A stretch of 64,000 bases of DNA from Shewanella sp. (GTDB taxonomy: Bacteria > Pseudomonadota > Gammaproteobacteria > Enterobacterales > Shewanellaceae). The notes beneath the pieces were generated by a model. That model was not told the origin of the DNA. It saw only the letters and a list, made by a program, of their open reading frames with translations, and did not search any database. Within the stretch, counting starts at the first letter, position 1; every line of letters begins with the position of its first letter. Where the stretch lies: contig NZ_JABSSM010000005.1 of the NCBI RefSeq assembly GCF_013214165.1, positions 1-64,000 of the forward strand. Direction: 5' to 3'. Position numbers and translations under genes: made by a program. This document shows positions 38,210-47,346 of the stretch, in pieces.

Positions 38210-38396
38210 CGTGCTAGCTCTGCCGTTCTGTTTGTCCTAATACCAGACCACTCATTGTCACATTAGCCCTTATCCATACTTCCAACTAAACGTGCTAGCT
38301 CTGCCGTTCTGTTTGTCCTAATACCAGACCACTCATTGTCACATTAGCCCTTATCCATACTTCCAACTAAACGTGCTAGCTCTGCCGTTCTGTTTG
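38210..38396 (-). repeat. Tandem 81-bp repeats of the GAPDH gene 3' end
   Basis: Period 81 bp: a partial copy at 38210-38262, a full copy at 38263-38343, and the genuine gene end from 38344. The full copy and the partial one look identical where they overlap. Each full unit, read on the minus strand in the gene frame, encodes an alternative tail CDNEWSGIRTNRTAEL... ending in its own TAA. Confidence 0.92.
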
Positions 38397-39366
38397 CATA
38401 TCCCCACTCATTGTCATACCAGACATAGAGCTTCACCTGAGTGCCGTTAACGACCATGGTCGATGGCGCATCTATGATGCAGGAACGTGGATCTGTCTTG
38501 TAATCTACCGATACCAGAGGACGCTCTTCGAAACCTAAGATATCCTTGAGTTCTCCCGCTGCAGCCTCTTTGAGTAGGGTGTTGACTTCATCCTCTGTCG
38601 TGGCGCGTTCAAGCTCGAATACACAGTCTGTCAGCGAAGCGTTGGCCAAGGGAACACGCACCGCATGGCCGTTAAGCTTGCCTTTAAGTTCAGGGAATAT
38701 ATGGGTAATAGCCGTGGCCGAACCTGTCGTAGTCGGGATAAGACTCAAACCACAGGCTCGAGCGCGGCGCAGATCTTTATGGGGGGCATCGAGTATGGTC
38801 TGGGTGTTAGTAATATCGTGTATCGTGGTCATAGAGCCATGCTTGATACCTATGTTCTCGTGGAGAACTTTCACCACGGGTGCTAAACAGTTAGTCGTAC
38901 AGGAAGCCGCTGTGACTATGGGGTGAAGGTCCTTGTCATATAGATGATGATTGACTCCCATCACCACATTGAGCACCCCCTCCTCTTTCACTGGCGCTGT
39001 CACCACTACACGCTTCACACCTTGATCTAGGTAAGCCTGCAGCTTAGCCTTAGACTTCATCACACCCGAGGCCTCGATAACCAGATCACAGCCAGACCAG
39101 TCGGTATCCGCAATAGCTGTATTGCGGCTAGTAGGGATACGCTTATCACCGATCTCTATGTAATGCCTATCACCCGTTTCATCTGCTTTGGCTTCATGTT
39201 GCCAGCGTCCATGGACCGAATCGAACATCAACAAGTGAGCCAAAGTACGGGCATCTCCAGCTGGATCGTTAATATGTACAAATTCGACATCATCCCAATC
39301 CCAGGCGGCTCTTAATGCCAAGCGGCCCATGCGGCCAAATCCATTGATACCTATCTTAATACTCAT
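38344..39366 (-). CDS. ArsJ-associated glyceraldehyde-3-phosphate dehydrogenase
   Basis: A 340-residue GAPDH of the arsenic-resistance type. It uses arsenate instead of phosphate to form 1-arseno-3-phosphoglycerate, which ArsJ exports. The Rossmann motif is [15 protein letters not shown], the catalytic Cys156 lies in [10 protein letters not shown] with the partner His downstream ([19 protein letters not shown] region), and the C-terminal [11 protein letters not shown] is complete. It is adjacent to arsR (34 bp) and upstream of arsJ. The gene itself is intact; the DNA just after its stop carries tandem copies of its last codons. Confidence 0.95.
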   Translation of the reverse strand: MSIKIGINGFGRMGRLALRAAWDWDDVEFVHINDPAGDARTLAHLLMFDSVHGRWQHEAKADETGDRHYIEIGDKRIPTSRNTAIADTDWSGCDLVIEASGVMKSKAKLQAYLDQGVKRVVVTAPVKEEGVLNVVMGVNHHLYDKDLHPIVTAASCTTNCLAPVVKVLHENIGIKHGSMTTIHDITNTQTILDAPHKDLRRARACGLSLIPTTTGSATAITHIFPELKGKLNGHAVRVPLANASLTDCVFELERATTEDEVNTLLKEAAAGELKDILGFEERPLVSVDYKTDPRSCIIDAPSTMVVNGTQVKLYVWYDNEWGYANRTAELARLVGSMDKG

Positions 39367-39400
39367 GACTCAGTTCCTTGATTACTTCTATTACGACTGT

Positions 39401-39748
39401 TTATTTACAGCAAGCTAGTACACGTTCCGGACGCTCGCCCATTTGGTATAAACGAGTGATATGACTTGAAATAAGTGCCTTATTATTTGCACTGAGCTCT
39501 GTAAGCGTCTTATTGATCCACTCTGGTAACTCAGGATTTACTCTATAAAACACCCACTGTCCCTGGCGCTTATCCAGAAGTAGACCTGCCTTTCTCATTT
39601 GAGCCAAGTGTCTTGAGACCTTAGGCTGGCTCTCGTCTAGTGCCTGCATTAACTCACAGACACATAACTCCCTCTCTGCAATGATCAACAGCAAACTGAG
39701 TAGTCTGGTTTCATCGGATAACAGTTTAAAAAACTCTAAAGTGGTCAT
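39401..39748 (-). CDS. arsR: ArsR/SmtB-family repressor of the arsenic operon
   Basis: Winged-helix metalloregulator of 115 residues. The As(III) site is the CxC in ERELCVCEL (Cys29 and Cys31) with a third thiol available at the C-terminus (LACCK). The recognition helix is ESQPKVSRHLAQMRKAGLL. On binding arsenite it would leave the operator and allow expression of the downstream gapdh and arsJ. The start at 39748 has GGAG six bases upstream; an ATG at 39778 adds ten unconserved residues. First gene of the operon. Confidence 0.93.
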   Translation of the reverse strand: MTTLEFFKLLSDETRLLSLLLIIAERELCVCELMQALDESQPKVSRHLAQMRKAGLLLDKRQGQWVFYRVNPELPEWINKTLTELSANNKALISSHITRLYQMGERPERVLACCK

Positions 39749-39851
39749 ATTTACTCCATACAAGCTTGTCTTCGACATATAGCCTCGGCTTCAAAATCTC
39801 TGGGCACTCAGTAAAAAACAACATATACGCAAAAACGAATATACGGAAAAT

Positions 39852-39875
39852 AATATATCTGTTTAGCCATATATT
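39852..39875. promoter_or_regulatory. Possible ArsR operator/promoter region
   Basis: AATATAT and ATATATT form an inverted repeat with a 10-base centre about 105 bp upstream of arsR, in a very AT-rich stretch. The 391-bp spacer 39749-40139 otherwise holds the CTAG palindrome and no gene. Assignment is by position only. Confidence 0.3.
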
Positions 39876-40082
39876 CAACAACTAAGTTATTCTAGAAAAG
39901 TGAGCGATCTGATAATTTTGGAATAAGAAAACTAACTTATTATTTTGGCTTGATTTATATGCTTATAGCCAGAGTTCAGACTTTATTAGGGACACGACGA
40001 AGACTATGTGAGTATTCTAAAGAATTCACACTCGCATCTAGCCGTAGCTGAGTTTTGCAGAGAAGCAGAAGAAAAGGAAAGC

Positions 40083-40115
40083 GTTCCTAGAATCTAGACT
40101 CTAGATTCTAGGAAC
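40083..40115 (-). repeat. Perfect CTAG palindrome, probable pmbA terminator
   Basis: GTTCCTAGAATCTAG (40083-40097), loop ACT, then CTAGATTCTAGGAAC (40101-40115): a 15-bp perfect stem. T-rich sequence follows on the minus strand. Next to it, AGGAACC-type units repeat up to 40130. It lies 25 bp past the pmbA stop. Confidence 0.75.
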
Positions 40116-40139
40116 CAGGAACCAGGAACGTTCAAAAAA

Positions 40140-41480
40140 CTAGTTACCAGCGATCTTCATATCGCTGAGTAACATGCCACCAGTACGGATCGAAGATCTC
40201 AGATCGCGATCCTTACTCACTGCAACGATATTCTGAAACATGTCTTTGAGGTTGCCCGCTATGGTGATCTCTTCTACTGGATAGAGGATCACGCCGTTTT
40301 CAACATAGAAGCCCGCCGCGCCGCGAGAATAATCACCAGTCACGGCATTGACGCCTTGGCCCATGACCTCGGTCACGATAAGCCCCGTGCCCATCTCTTT
40401 CACTAACTCATCGAAGGTTTGTCCTGTATGAGATAGCGTCCAGTTGTATATACCACCCGCATGTCCGGTATTCTTCAGGCCCAGTTTTCGTGCCGAATAA
40501 CTGGTTAACAGATAGCTAGAAAGCACCCCGTCCTGAATGATGGCGCGTTCCTGAGTCGCAACGCCTTCACTGTCATAGCTAGCGCTCGCTAAGCCGCCCA
40601 CTATATGTGGCTGCTCTTCGATGTTAAACCAATCAGGGAATATCTGAGTATCAATAGAGTCGAGTAGGAAGCTCGACTTGCGGTAGAGGCTACCGCCGCT
40701 GATAGCACCCACTAAATGACCCATGAGGCCGGTGGCGATTTCAGGAGACAACAATACTGGCAGCTCAGTGGTCGCAATTTTACGTCCACCAAGACGACCT
40801 AACGTCTTCTCTGATGCCTTGCGTCCCACCTCTTCCGGTGATAGCAGCTCACTCAATTTTCGAGAGATGGTGTAATCATAATCACGCTGCATATTGCCGT
40901 CAGTCTCACCGATAACCACGCAGCTTAGGCTGTAACGAGAGCTGCAATAACCATTTAAAAATCCGTGGCTGTTACCGTAAACTTTTATACCTGTGTGGGC
41001 ATTTGCACTGGCACCATCAGAGTTTGTGATCCGGCTATCGACATCCAATGCAGCTTCTTCTGCGCGCGCAGCTAACTCAATCAACTCTGCTGGAGTGACT
41101 TCCTGAGGATGATACAAGTCTAGATCAGGAAAATTCTTTGCCATGAGCTCGGCTTCTGCGAGTCCATTGTAAGGATCCGATGAGGTAAACTTTGCAATAC
41201 CATCGGCAGCCTTGACCGCTTCTTTTATGGCTTCAGGGCTCAAGTCTGAGGTCGATGAACTGCCTTTACAGCCATCGCGAAACAGGGTGATACCTAACGC
41301 ACCATCTTTATTAAACTCAACCGTTTCAACCTCTTTCATTCGAGTCGATACGGATAATCCTTGTTGTTTACTGATAGCAACTTCTGCACCCGATGTACCG
41401 AGTTGCTTGGCATACTCGAGTGCCATAGATACAGCGTCTTTTAATGAATCTAATTCGATGTCAATGCTAGGTGTCGTCAC
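40140..41480 (-). CDS. pmbA: Metalloprotease subunit PmbA (TldE)
   Basis: The non-catalytic-motif partner of the TldD/TldE heterodimer, a cytoplasmic protease that degrades unfolded peptides and matures microcins and antitoxins such as CcdA in E. coli. The 446 residues match the family in length, with the [23 protein letters not shown] start region and the [21 protein letters not shown] segment. It lacks the HExxxH zinc motif, as expected for TldE; TldD (49843-51294), which has it, is encoded about 8 kb away on the same strand. The divergent neighbour is darP, the same arrangement as in E. coli. Confidence 0.96.
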   Translation of the reverse strand: MTTPSIDIELDSLKDAVSMALEYAKQLGTSGAEVAISKQQGLSVSTRMKEVETVEFNKDGALGITLFRDGCKGSSSTSDLSPEAIKEAVKAADGIAKFTSSDPYNGLAEAELMAKNFPDLDLYHPQEVTPAELIELAARAEEAALDVDSRITNSDGASANAHTGIKVYGNSHGFLNGYCSSRYSLSCVVIGETDGNMQRDYDYTISRKLSELLSPEEVGRKASEKTLGRLGGRKIATTELPVLLSPEIATGLMGHLVGAISGGSLYRKSSFLLDSIDTQIFPDWFNIEEQPHIVGGLASASYDSEGVATQERAIIQDGVLSSYLLTSYSARKLGLKNTGHAGGIYNWTLSHTGQTFDELVKEMGTGLIVTEVMGQGVNAVTGDYSRGAAGFYVENGVILYPVEEITIAGNLKDMFQNIVAVSKDRDLRSSIRTGGMLLSDMKIAGN

Positions 41481-41620
41481 AAATCTGCTCTTTTGTTATC
41501 AGGGATCTTGATAGCATAACAAACCCAATACCCAAGTACATTAAATAACTTGCCTCACCGATAGGTGATTTTCTAATGAAATGTTATTATTGCCTCAGTT
41601 TAAGAGAGAGATTTTTATAT

Positions 41621-42160
41621 ATGAAAGTAGTCGGTGATTCAGAACATTTTAAACAGCCCTTCGACCATGATGAAGATTATGTCAGTAGAGCTGAAACCAA
41701 ACGTGAAATTGTGATATATCAAGAGCTAGGCAAGAAACTCGTTGCCTTGAGCAAAACTCAGATCGACAGATTGGAACTTGATGAACTCTTGTATGACAAT
41801 GTACTAAAAACTAAGACCATAAAAATAAATACTGAGGCTTACCGTCGTCAGCTGCAATTTATTGGCAAGTTAATGCGTTATGTCGACATCGAAGAGCTGC
41901 AACTCAAGATGAAAAATATGTTGAACCAGAACAGTAACGAGAGTGCTAAGCAAAATGTCGCTGAAAAATTTAAAGATCAGCTTCTAAGCGAAGGGGACAG
42001 TGCTGTACAGGCTCTCATCGAAAAGTATCCAGACTTAGAAAGACAGAAGCTGCGCCAACTCGTACGCCAGTCTAAGAAAGAGCTCACGAAAAAGCCCGAT
42101 GAGGCATCTAAGTCTGCAATAGAGTTAGTTAAATATATACGCAGCGAACTCGCTGAATAA
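41621..42160 (+). CDS. darP: Ribosome biogenesis factor DarP (YjgA)
   Basis: Assembly factor of the 50S subunit (formerly YjgA), 179 residues, all helical and highly charged. Visible conserved segments are SRAETKREIVIYQELGKKLV and the RQLQFIGKLMR motif, with a basic C-terminal helix (LRQLVRQSKKELTKKP). The ATG at 41621 is preceded by GAGAGAG about ten bases upstream; the open frame extends to 41576 but family members start here. Divergent from pmbA, a conserved pairing. Confidence 0.95.
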   Translation: MKVVGDSEHFKQPFDHDEDYVSRAETKREIVIYQELGKKLVALSKTQIDRLELDELLYDNVLKTKTIKINTEAYRRQLQFIGKLMRYVDIEELQLKMKNMLNQNSNESAKQNVAEKFKDQLLSEGDSAVQALIEKYPDLERQKLRQLVRQSKKELTKKPDEASKSAIELVKYIRSELAE

Positions 42161-42242
42161 CCTGGCGTAAAATATCGACACCGATATATTCGCCTTATAA
42201 CGTTGAATTTACCACTATTTTAGTTTCACAAGGATGTTGCTG

Positions 42243-44741
42243 ATGCGACTGATAAAATCTGCCCCCGCTGCATTGTTCACCTTGCTTGTCTTATTGTTTA
42301 TCGGAGGTTGTAATGGCTCATCCGATGACAGTGGCGATAATGGCGACAACACCGGAGAGTTCGCGCTCTCCCTGAGCTTTAAAAACCTTGTCGACGGCCA
42401 ATGTGCCGAGGCCAGTAGCGACTTGAGCTTTGCCAGCAACGCCAGCATCTGCGTTGAAGCTAAGCTGACTCAAGGTGGCAGGAATAGCAGCGGCGGCTTA
42501 ATCAGTTTCAGTGCCACATTCGGCACCTTGACGCCAACGACTAAATTGACAGATTCAACTGGCATAGCTCAAGTCATACTCAGTAATCCTGACCTAGCGG
42601 TAGGCGCGGGAACCTTAACGGCGGAGTTTGATACCGGAGCTGCAGAGAATAATATCCTCTTCGCTAATAAGAACTACGAATTTACCAGCACGAGTACGGC
42701 ACCTGTTGAAGAGACGCCTAAGATCAGTGCCAGTATTGTAAACGGTGCAGCAACAGTGACTCAATTTAAGGTCGATGAGACAGTGCAGCTTCAAGCAGAG
42801 TTCCTAGACCCTTCGAGTCAAGGCATAGCGAATCAGCTGGTGACCTTTACCGCCGGCGGCGTGAGCTTAAACCCAAGTACCGCACTCACTAACGCGCAAG
42901 GCATAGCTCAGGTTAATTATACCCCAAGCACCAGTGAGCTGGGGGCGGCAAGCCTGAATGTATCGGTAGATTATCAAGAGCAAAATTACCAGATTAATAG
43001 CCTGTATGAGGTGCTTTCGGCCGATGCTATCGGGGGTGAAGGCATACTTAAGCTTGGTCATTTCGATAGTAATGACCAATTCGTAGCGGGTGAGTTAGCC
43101 AGTTCACTGACCCAAGTCGATGGTAAATACATCATCAGCGCAGGCGGCAGTTTTGGTATCACGGCAACGCTTATCAACCAAGCAGATGATGGCACTATCA
43201 CTCGAGTGCAGACCCCCTCTTCAATCAGCTTTAGCTCAGATTGTGTACTGGGTAATCATGCTAGCCTAGACACCCCAGTCACCACACTATCAGGCAGTGC
43301 GAGTTCAACCTTCCAGGACACCAGCTGTAGCGGCAACAGTGAGCGAGACGATCAGGTGATTGCTAGCACTCAAGCTGGGAATCAAACACTAACGGCCAGT
43401 TTTCCTTTCACACTCGCACGCCAGACACTCGCCAGCCTTAGCTTCGTCTCGGCTGAACCTAAGGTGATCCGCATCAAGGGCGCTGGCGGTACAGGCAGCA
43501 CAGAATCTTCATTGGTGACCTTTAAGGTAACCGGCTCAAACGGGCAGCCTAGTGCCCAGCAAGAGGTATCCTTTTCTCTCGATACTCTCGTCGGTGGCTT
43601 ACGTTTCTCTAATGGACAAGCTACCACTAGCAGCTTAACTAACTCTGAAGGTTTAGCCAGCGTTCGGGTGCAATCGGGTACAGTGCCAACGCCGGTACGA
43701 GTACTCGCCTCGGCGACCGATGCCGACACAGGTGAGACCATTACCAGTCAATCGGAACAATTAACCGTCAATACAGGCCTGCCGCAGCAACTGGGTTTTA
43801 GTTTATCTACATCAATAATAAACCCAGAGGCTGGTAATGAAGATGGTGTAACAGCCACGATAACAACCTATGCCTCGGATAGCTTCGGTAACCCAGCACC
43901 CGATGACACTACCATCAACTTTACCGCTGAAGGCGGCCAGATAGTCCCTAGTTGCTCAACCGTGAATGGGTCCTGTAGTGTCGAGTGGACATCTGCAAGC
44001 CCTAGAGTAGCGAACCACAGAATCACGATACTCGCCTATGCTTTAGGCCATGAAACCTTCTTCGATACCAATGGTAATAACATTTTCGATGATGCTGACG
44101 GTGGACCAGTGAATGCTTGTCTGGACTCGGATGATAACTCAATAGCCTGTTCCGGTAATGGCATGGATCGTGAGGCTTACATGCCAAATGGCTTTAGCGA
44201 TCTAGGTGATGCATTTCGCGATGATAATGAAAATGCAATTCATGACGAAGGCGAAAAGTTCTTTAACCTCAAAGCACAAAATGAATACGGATCTCGCGAT
44301 ACACTATTCAACGGCCCCCAGTGTAGTGGTAGCTTATGTGGAGATAATAATACCTACATTCGTAAAGCATTGATCATGACCATGTCAGGCTCAACGGCAC
44401 GCTTTACTGTGCTACAAGATGGTAACGAAATTTATAGCACCGAAAATGGTTTTGGTATTATGACTTCAATTCCCGCCGAAAAAAGCTCAACCTTCGTTGT
44501 CCGTTTCTATGACAGTGCCAACCAAATAATGCCCGCTGGCAGTACGGCTGCTATTACTGCGACCGATGGGAGTCTGGCCTTTGATGGCTATACCGTGCCT
44601 AATGCTAATGCTCATGGCGGAACCAGCACTAGCTTTAGCTTGGCACACTCTGGAACTACGGCTCTGAGCCAAGTCACTATCAGCTTAACCACACCGGGTG
44701 GAGTGATAACAAAATTACCCATCTCGGTGCAGCTCGACTAA
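42243..44741 (+). CDS. Ig-like (Big_1) repeat lipoprotein with calcium-binding-like loops
   Basis: Large surface lipoprotein of 832 residues. A lipobox (LFIGGC) follows the signal helix and then a Ser/Asp/Gly linker. The body consists of several bacterial Ig-like (Big_1, invasin-type) repeats, seen as recurring PSTALTNAQGIAQVNYT-like and GLASVRVQSGTV-like endings. Near residues 600-680 are two EF-hand-like acidic loops (DTNGNNIFDDAD and DDNENAIHDEGE). It resembles adhesin-like proteins of Shewanella. The start at 42243 has AAGGA eight bases upstream; the ATG at 42234 overlaps that site. Monocistronic with a strong terminator. Confidence 0.88.
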   Translation: MRLIKSAPAALFTLLVLLFIGGCNGSSDDSGDNGDNTGEFALSLSFKNLVDGQCAEASSDLSFASNASICVEAKLTQGGRNSSGGLISFSATFGTLTPTTKLTDSTGIAQVILSNPDLAVGAGTLTAEFDTGAAENNILFANKNYEFTSTSTAPVEETPKISASIVNGAATVTQFKVDETVQLQAEFLDPSSQGIANQLVTFTAGGVSLNPSTALTNAQGIAQVNYTPSTSELGAASLNVSVDYQEQNYQINSLYEVLSADAIGGEGILKLGHFDSNDQFVAGELASSLTQVDGKYIISAGGSFGITATLINQADDGTITRVQTPSSISFSSDCVLGNHASLDTPVTTLSGSASSTFQDTSCSGNSERDDQVIASTQAGNQTLTASFPFTLARQTLASLSFVSAEPKVIRIKGAGGTGSTESSLVTFKVTGSNGQPSAQQEVSFSLDTLVGGLRFSNGQATTSSLTNSEGLASVRVQSGTVPTPVRVLASATDADTGETITSQSEQLTVNTGLPQQLGFSLSTSIINPEAGNEDGVTATITTYASDSFGNPAPDDTTINFTAEGGQIVPSCSTVNGSCSVEWTSASPRVANHRITILAYALGHETFFDTNGNNIFDDADGGPVNACLDSDDNSIACSGNGMDREAYMPNGFSDLGDAFRDDNENAIHDEGEKFFNLKAQNEYGSRDTLFNGPQCSGSLCGDNNTYIRKALIMTMSGSTARFTVLQDGNEIYSTENGFGIMTSIPAEKSSTFVVRFYDSANQIMPAGSTAAITATDGSLAFDGYTVPNANAHGGTSTSFSLAHSGTTALSQVTISLTTPGGVITKLPISVQLD

Positions 44742-44752
44742 CTATATCCAAT

Positions 44753-44791
44753 AAAAAAGCCCATTTAGATTAATGCTAAATGGGCTTTTTT
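44753..44791 (+). terminator. Terminator of the Ig-like lipoprotein gene
   Basis: A 16-bp perfect stem (44753-44768 with 44776-44791) with a 7-base loop and T8 run, 12 bp past the stop. Confidence 0.9.
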
Positions 44792-44854
44792 TTACTTCAA
44801 GGCCAAATACTTCACCAGGGTCTAGGAGCCGCTAGCTTTCTAGCCGCTAGCCTC

Positions 44855-45117
44855 TAGTCTTCTAGTTACCCCGTACCAAGCCAGCACAAAGAATATTGCG
44901 AACAAGGCCCATAGCTGTAGCCATTTAGGCATGACACTAGTCCTGTAGGCATCGACCATCTGATTAAGAACTAGCGAGTATCATTACCTGCTGGTTTTAG
45001 TCTTCTCTTGACCCCATACCAGGCCAGCATAAAGAACACAGCGAACAAGGCCCATAGCTGTAGCCATTTAGGCATGACACTAGTCCAAGACGCGCCCATC
45101 TGATTAAGCTCTAACAT
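44855..45117 (-). repeat. Degenerate duplicate of the ABC permease 3' end
   Basis: The segment 44855-44974 repeats 44998-45117 (inside the permease gene) at an offset of 143 bp, 140 bp after one 3-bp indel. A core of 40 bases is identical. On the minus strand the downstream copy reads LNQMVDAYRTSVMPKWLQLW... then ...AWYGVTRRLEA, a variant of the real C-terminus. Confidence 0.9.
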
Positions 45118-46137
45118 GCCCATGATAGCAGGGACGGCTGGGATAACCTGAGACAGCCAAATCAGCGGCTCTGGGATAAGCGCCAATGGCCAGACGAAGC
45201 CGGAGACGAACATGATGGGCATAGAGACCAACAACAAGACTTGGGTCGGCAGATCCCGGCGGACAAACAAGCTGCTCAAGGCGATACCTGCAGCGCTAGT
45301 TGCCAATAAAAACGGTAACATCCACAGGGCCACCAGACCAAGACTTGCCTGCACGCTGACCTGATACCAGTAAAAACAAAACCCCACATAGAAGCTGCTG
45401 AAAAACAGGTAGAGCAGCATGAATGCGCAGATGCGACCACAGATGAGCTGTAGAGGTGAAACATCTCGCCAATAGCCCTTTCTGCGCCATTGGCTGGCAC
45501 CTAAGATCCCGGTGCCTATCAGTAAAGTCTGATGCAAGATGAGCAAGAAGAGTCCAGGCACCACATAGGGGGTATATCCCAGGCTAAGGTTAAACGCCGG
45601 CACACTGTTGATCTTCACCGAGTTTAGGCTTAAATCCGCTTGTTTAGGTGCCTCACCTTTAGCCAGCATGCCCAGCAGTTGTACTTGTTTACCCGCATCC
45701 ATGCCAGCCGTGATCAGGCCCTCGGCAACCGCGGAATAGATAAGGAAGTAGCTGGCATCACCGCCATAACTTAAGGTGACTCCCTTGCCTAATAGTAGAT
45801 CTCGCCTGAAATTTTCAGGAATAACCAACAGGCCATGGGCGCGGCCGGATTCTATCCAGCTCTGAGCTTGACTGATACTGGTCACCTGGCCGATGACACT
45901 GATTTTCGCACTGGCATCCGCATGACGGATCAGACGGCGGCTCAATGAGGAGCGATCCAGATCCACCACCACCAGCTGCTGTTCGGTCGGTACCTGATGC
46001 AGATAAGGTAAGGGGTATAAAACAGAATAAAACAACACACCACCAAATAGGGTCACTGCGATGGCCTTATCAGCCACTATTGCCTTTAGTTCGGCTAATA
46101 CCAGCTGCCAAAAACTCATCATCTTATTATCTATCAC
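44971..46137 (-). CDS. ABC-2 type transporter permease (YhhJ-like)
   Basis: Inner-membrane ABC-2 permease of 388 residues: one N-terminal TM, a periplasmic domain (about 50-170, with VVDLDRSSLSRRLIRHADAS), then five TM helices in the C-terminal half (GLFLLILHQTLLIGTGILGA onwards). This is the layout of YhhJ/YbhS/YbhR exporter subunits. It overlaps the preceding permease gene by 4 bp and ends a TolC-HlyD-permease-permease operon. The 3' end is duplicated downstream. No ATPase domain or gene is present, so energy coupling is unexplained. The substrate is unknown; lipophilic drugs or toxic ions are typical for relatives. Confidence 0.9.
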   Translation of the reverse strand: MIDNKMMSFWQLVLAELKAIVADKAIAVTLFGGVLFYSVLYPLPYLHQVPTEQQLVVVDLDRSSLSRRLIRHADASAKISVIGQVTSISQAQSWIESGRAHGLLVIPENFRRDLLLGKGVTLSYGGDASYFLIYSAVAEGLITAGMDAGKQVQLLGMLAKGEAPKQADLSLNSVKINSVPAFNLSLGYTPYVVPGLFLLILHQTLLIGTGILGASQWRRKGYWRDVSPLQLICGRICAFMLLYLFFSSFYVGFCFYWYQVSVQASLGLVALWMLPFLLATSAAGIALSSLFVRRDLPTQVLLLVSMPIMFVSGFVWPLALIPEPLIWLSQVIPAVPAIMGMLELNQMGASWTSVMPKWLQLWALFAVFFMLAWYGVKRRLKPAGNDTR

Positions 46138-47333
46138 AGATCAGCCTCACTACTTTTCGGCGTCAATTTCGGATCTAACATCGGCCGTTCTGACTCGGCT
46201 TTCGCGGCCTTTTCAATGCGGCGTGATAGTAAAAAAAGCACCGGAATGATGCAGAGGAAGCCCCAATAGCTAGTAAGTTGCACAGCTATAGTCTGCCAAC
46301 CCAGTCCATAACTGACGATGCTGACATGTGAGTCTACATAGTGACTGGACGGCATAATCAAGCGCCACCACTGGGCGAGTATGGGCATCTCATGGACAGG
46401 AAACGTGATCCCCATAAACGCAAATGCCGGCGCGAATAATGCGGTGCCGAAACTCACCATGCGCGCGCTGTCTCGCGTGATGAAAAACACCAGCAATACC
46501 AGTAGCCAGACCGCCAATAACATCACCAGTTGCGCCAAGATTAATAGCGCTAAGCTTCCCGCCACAGGCAGGGCTAAATACTGATATAGCAGGGCCAGAA
46601 TAAAGCCACCATGCATGAGTAAAATCGGCGTAAACACGGTAATCTTGGCCCAAACCCTAGGCCAGATACCGCTCTGTGCGGCGAACCCTCCTTCTGGGGT
46701 TAACTCCCGGCTTAAGCTGTTGGAAAAAGTGAGCATGGCCAGTAATTGCCAAAGGGCAACTAGCACAGGTGGCACCAGGAAACTCAGATAGTTATTATTG
46801 CGATTAAACAGTGCCGTGGTCTGGCTGCTCACCGGACTCAAATGCGACGCTACTTGAGACTTAGGCACGCCTTGAAGCAGTTGTTTCACTCCTGCTACCT
46901 CGAGAAGCCCCGCGCCTAATGTGAGCTGGATCTGGCTGGATAAGAGTTTACCCACCAACAAGAACTGACTGTTATAGCGAACATCTATGACCGGGCTATG
47001 ACCCGTTATAAGATCCCGTTGCAGTCCGTAAGGAAGCACCACTATGCCATATACTTGGGACTGTTTCATGGCGGTTACCGCCGAAGCTAGGTCGACAAAA
47101 TTCTGCGGGGCAACCACAGGGTTGGCCTGCAATTTACGCGTTAACATACGGCTCAATTGGCTATGATCCGTATCCACAACAGCCACAGGCAGCTGTCTCG
47201 GTAAACCCGCACTGAACAGCCACCATAAACAGAGTATGCTCAAGATAGGAATATAGCTCACTAGGGCGAGCTGCCATGGCGAGTTCCACAGTGCGTGGAG
47301 CTCACGACGAATAAGGGCCACTAAGCTGTCCAT
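46134..47333 (-). CDS. ABC-2 type transporter permease (second subunit)
   Basis: A 399-residue paralogue of the downstream permease, with N-terminal TM, periplasmic loop (VVDTDHSQLSRMLTRKLQA) and five C-terminal helices; the ABC2 signature helix FGTALFAPAFAFMGITFPVHEMP is clear. The conserved MPxxHY element reads MPSSHYVDSH. It pairs with the next gene as a heterodimer. It begins 13 bp after the HlyD gene. Confidence 0.9.
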   Translation of the reverse strand: MDSLVALIRRELHALWNSPWQLALVSYIPILSILCLWWLFSAGLPRQLPVAVVDTDHSQLSRMLTRKLQANPVVAPQNFVDLASAVTAMKQSQVYGIVVLPYGLQRDLITGHSPVIDVRYNSQFLLVGKLLSSQIQLTLGAGLLEVAGVKQLLQGVPKSQVASHLSPVSSQTTALFNRNNNYLSFLVPPVLVALWQLLAMLTFSNSLSRELTPEGGFAAQSGIWPRVWAKITVFTPILLMHGGFILALLYQYLALPVAGSLALLILAQLVMLLAVWLLVLLVFFITRDSARMVSFGTALFAPAFAFMGITFPVHEMPILAQWWRLIMPSSHYVDSHVSIVSYGLGWQTIAVQLTSYWGFLCIIPVLFLLSRRIEKAAKAESERPMLDPKLTPKSSEADL

Positions 47334-47346
47334 GATAATCTCAGGT

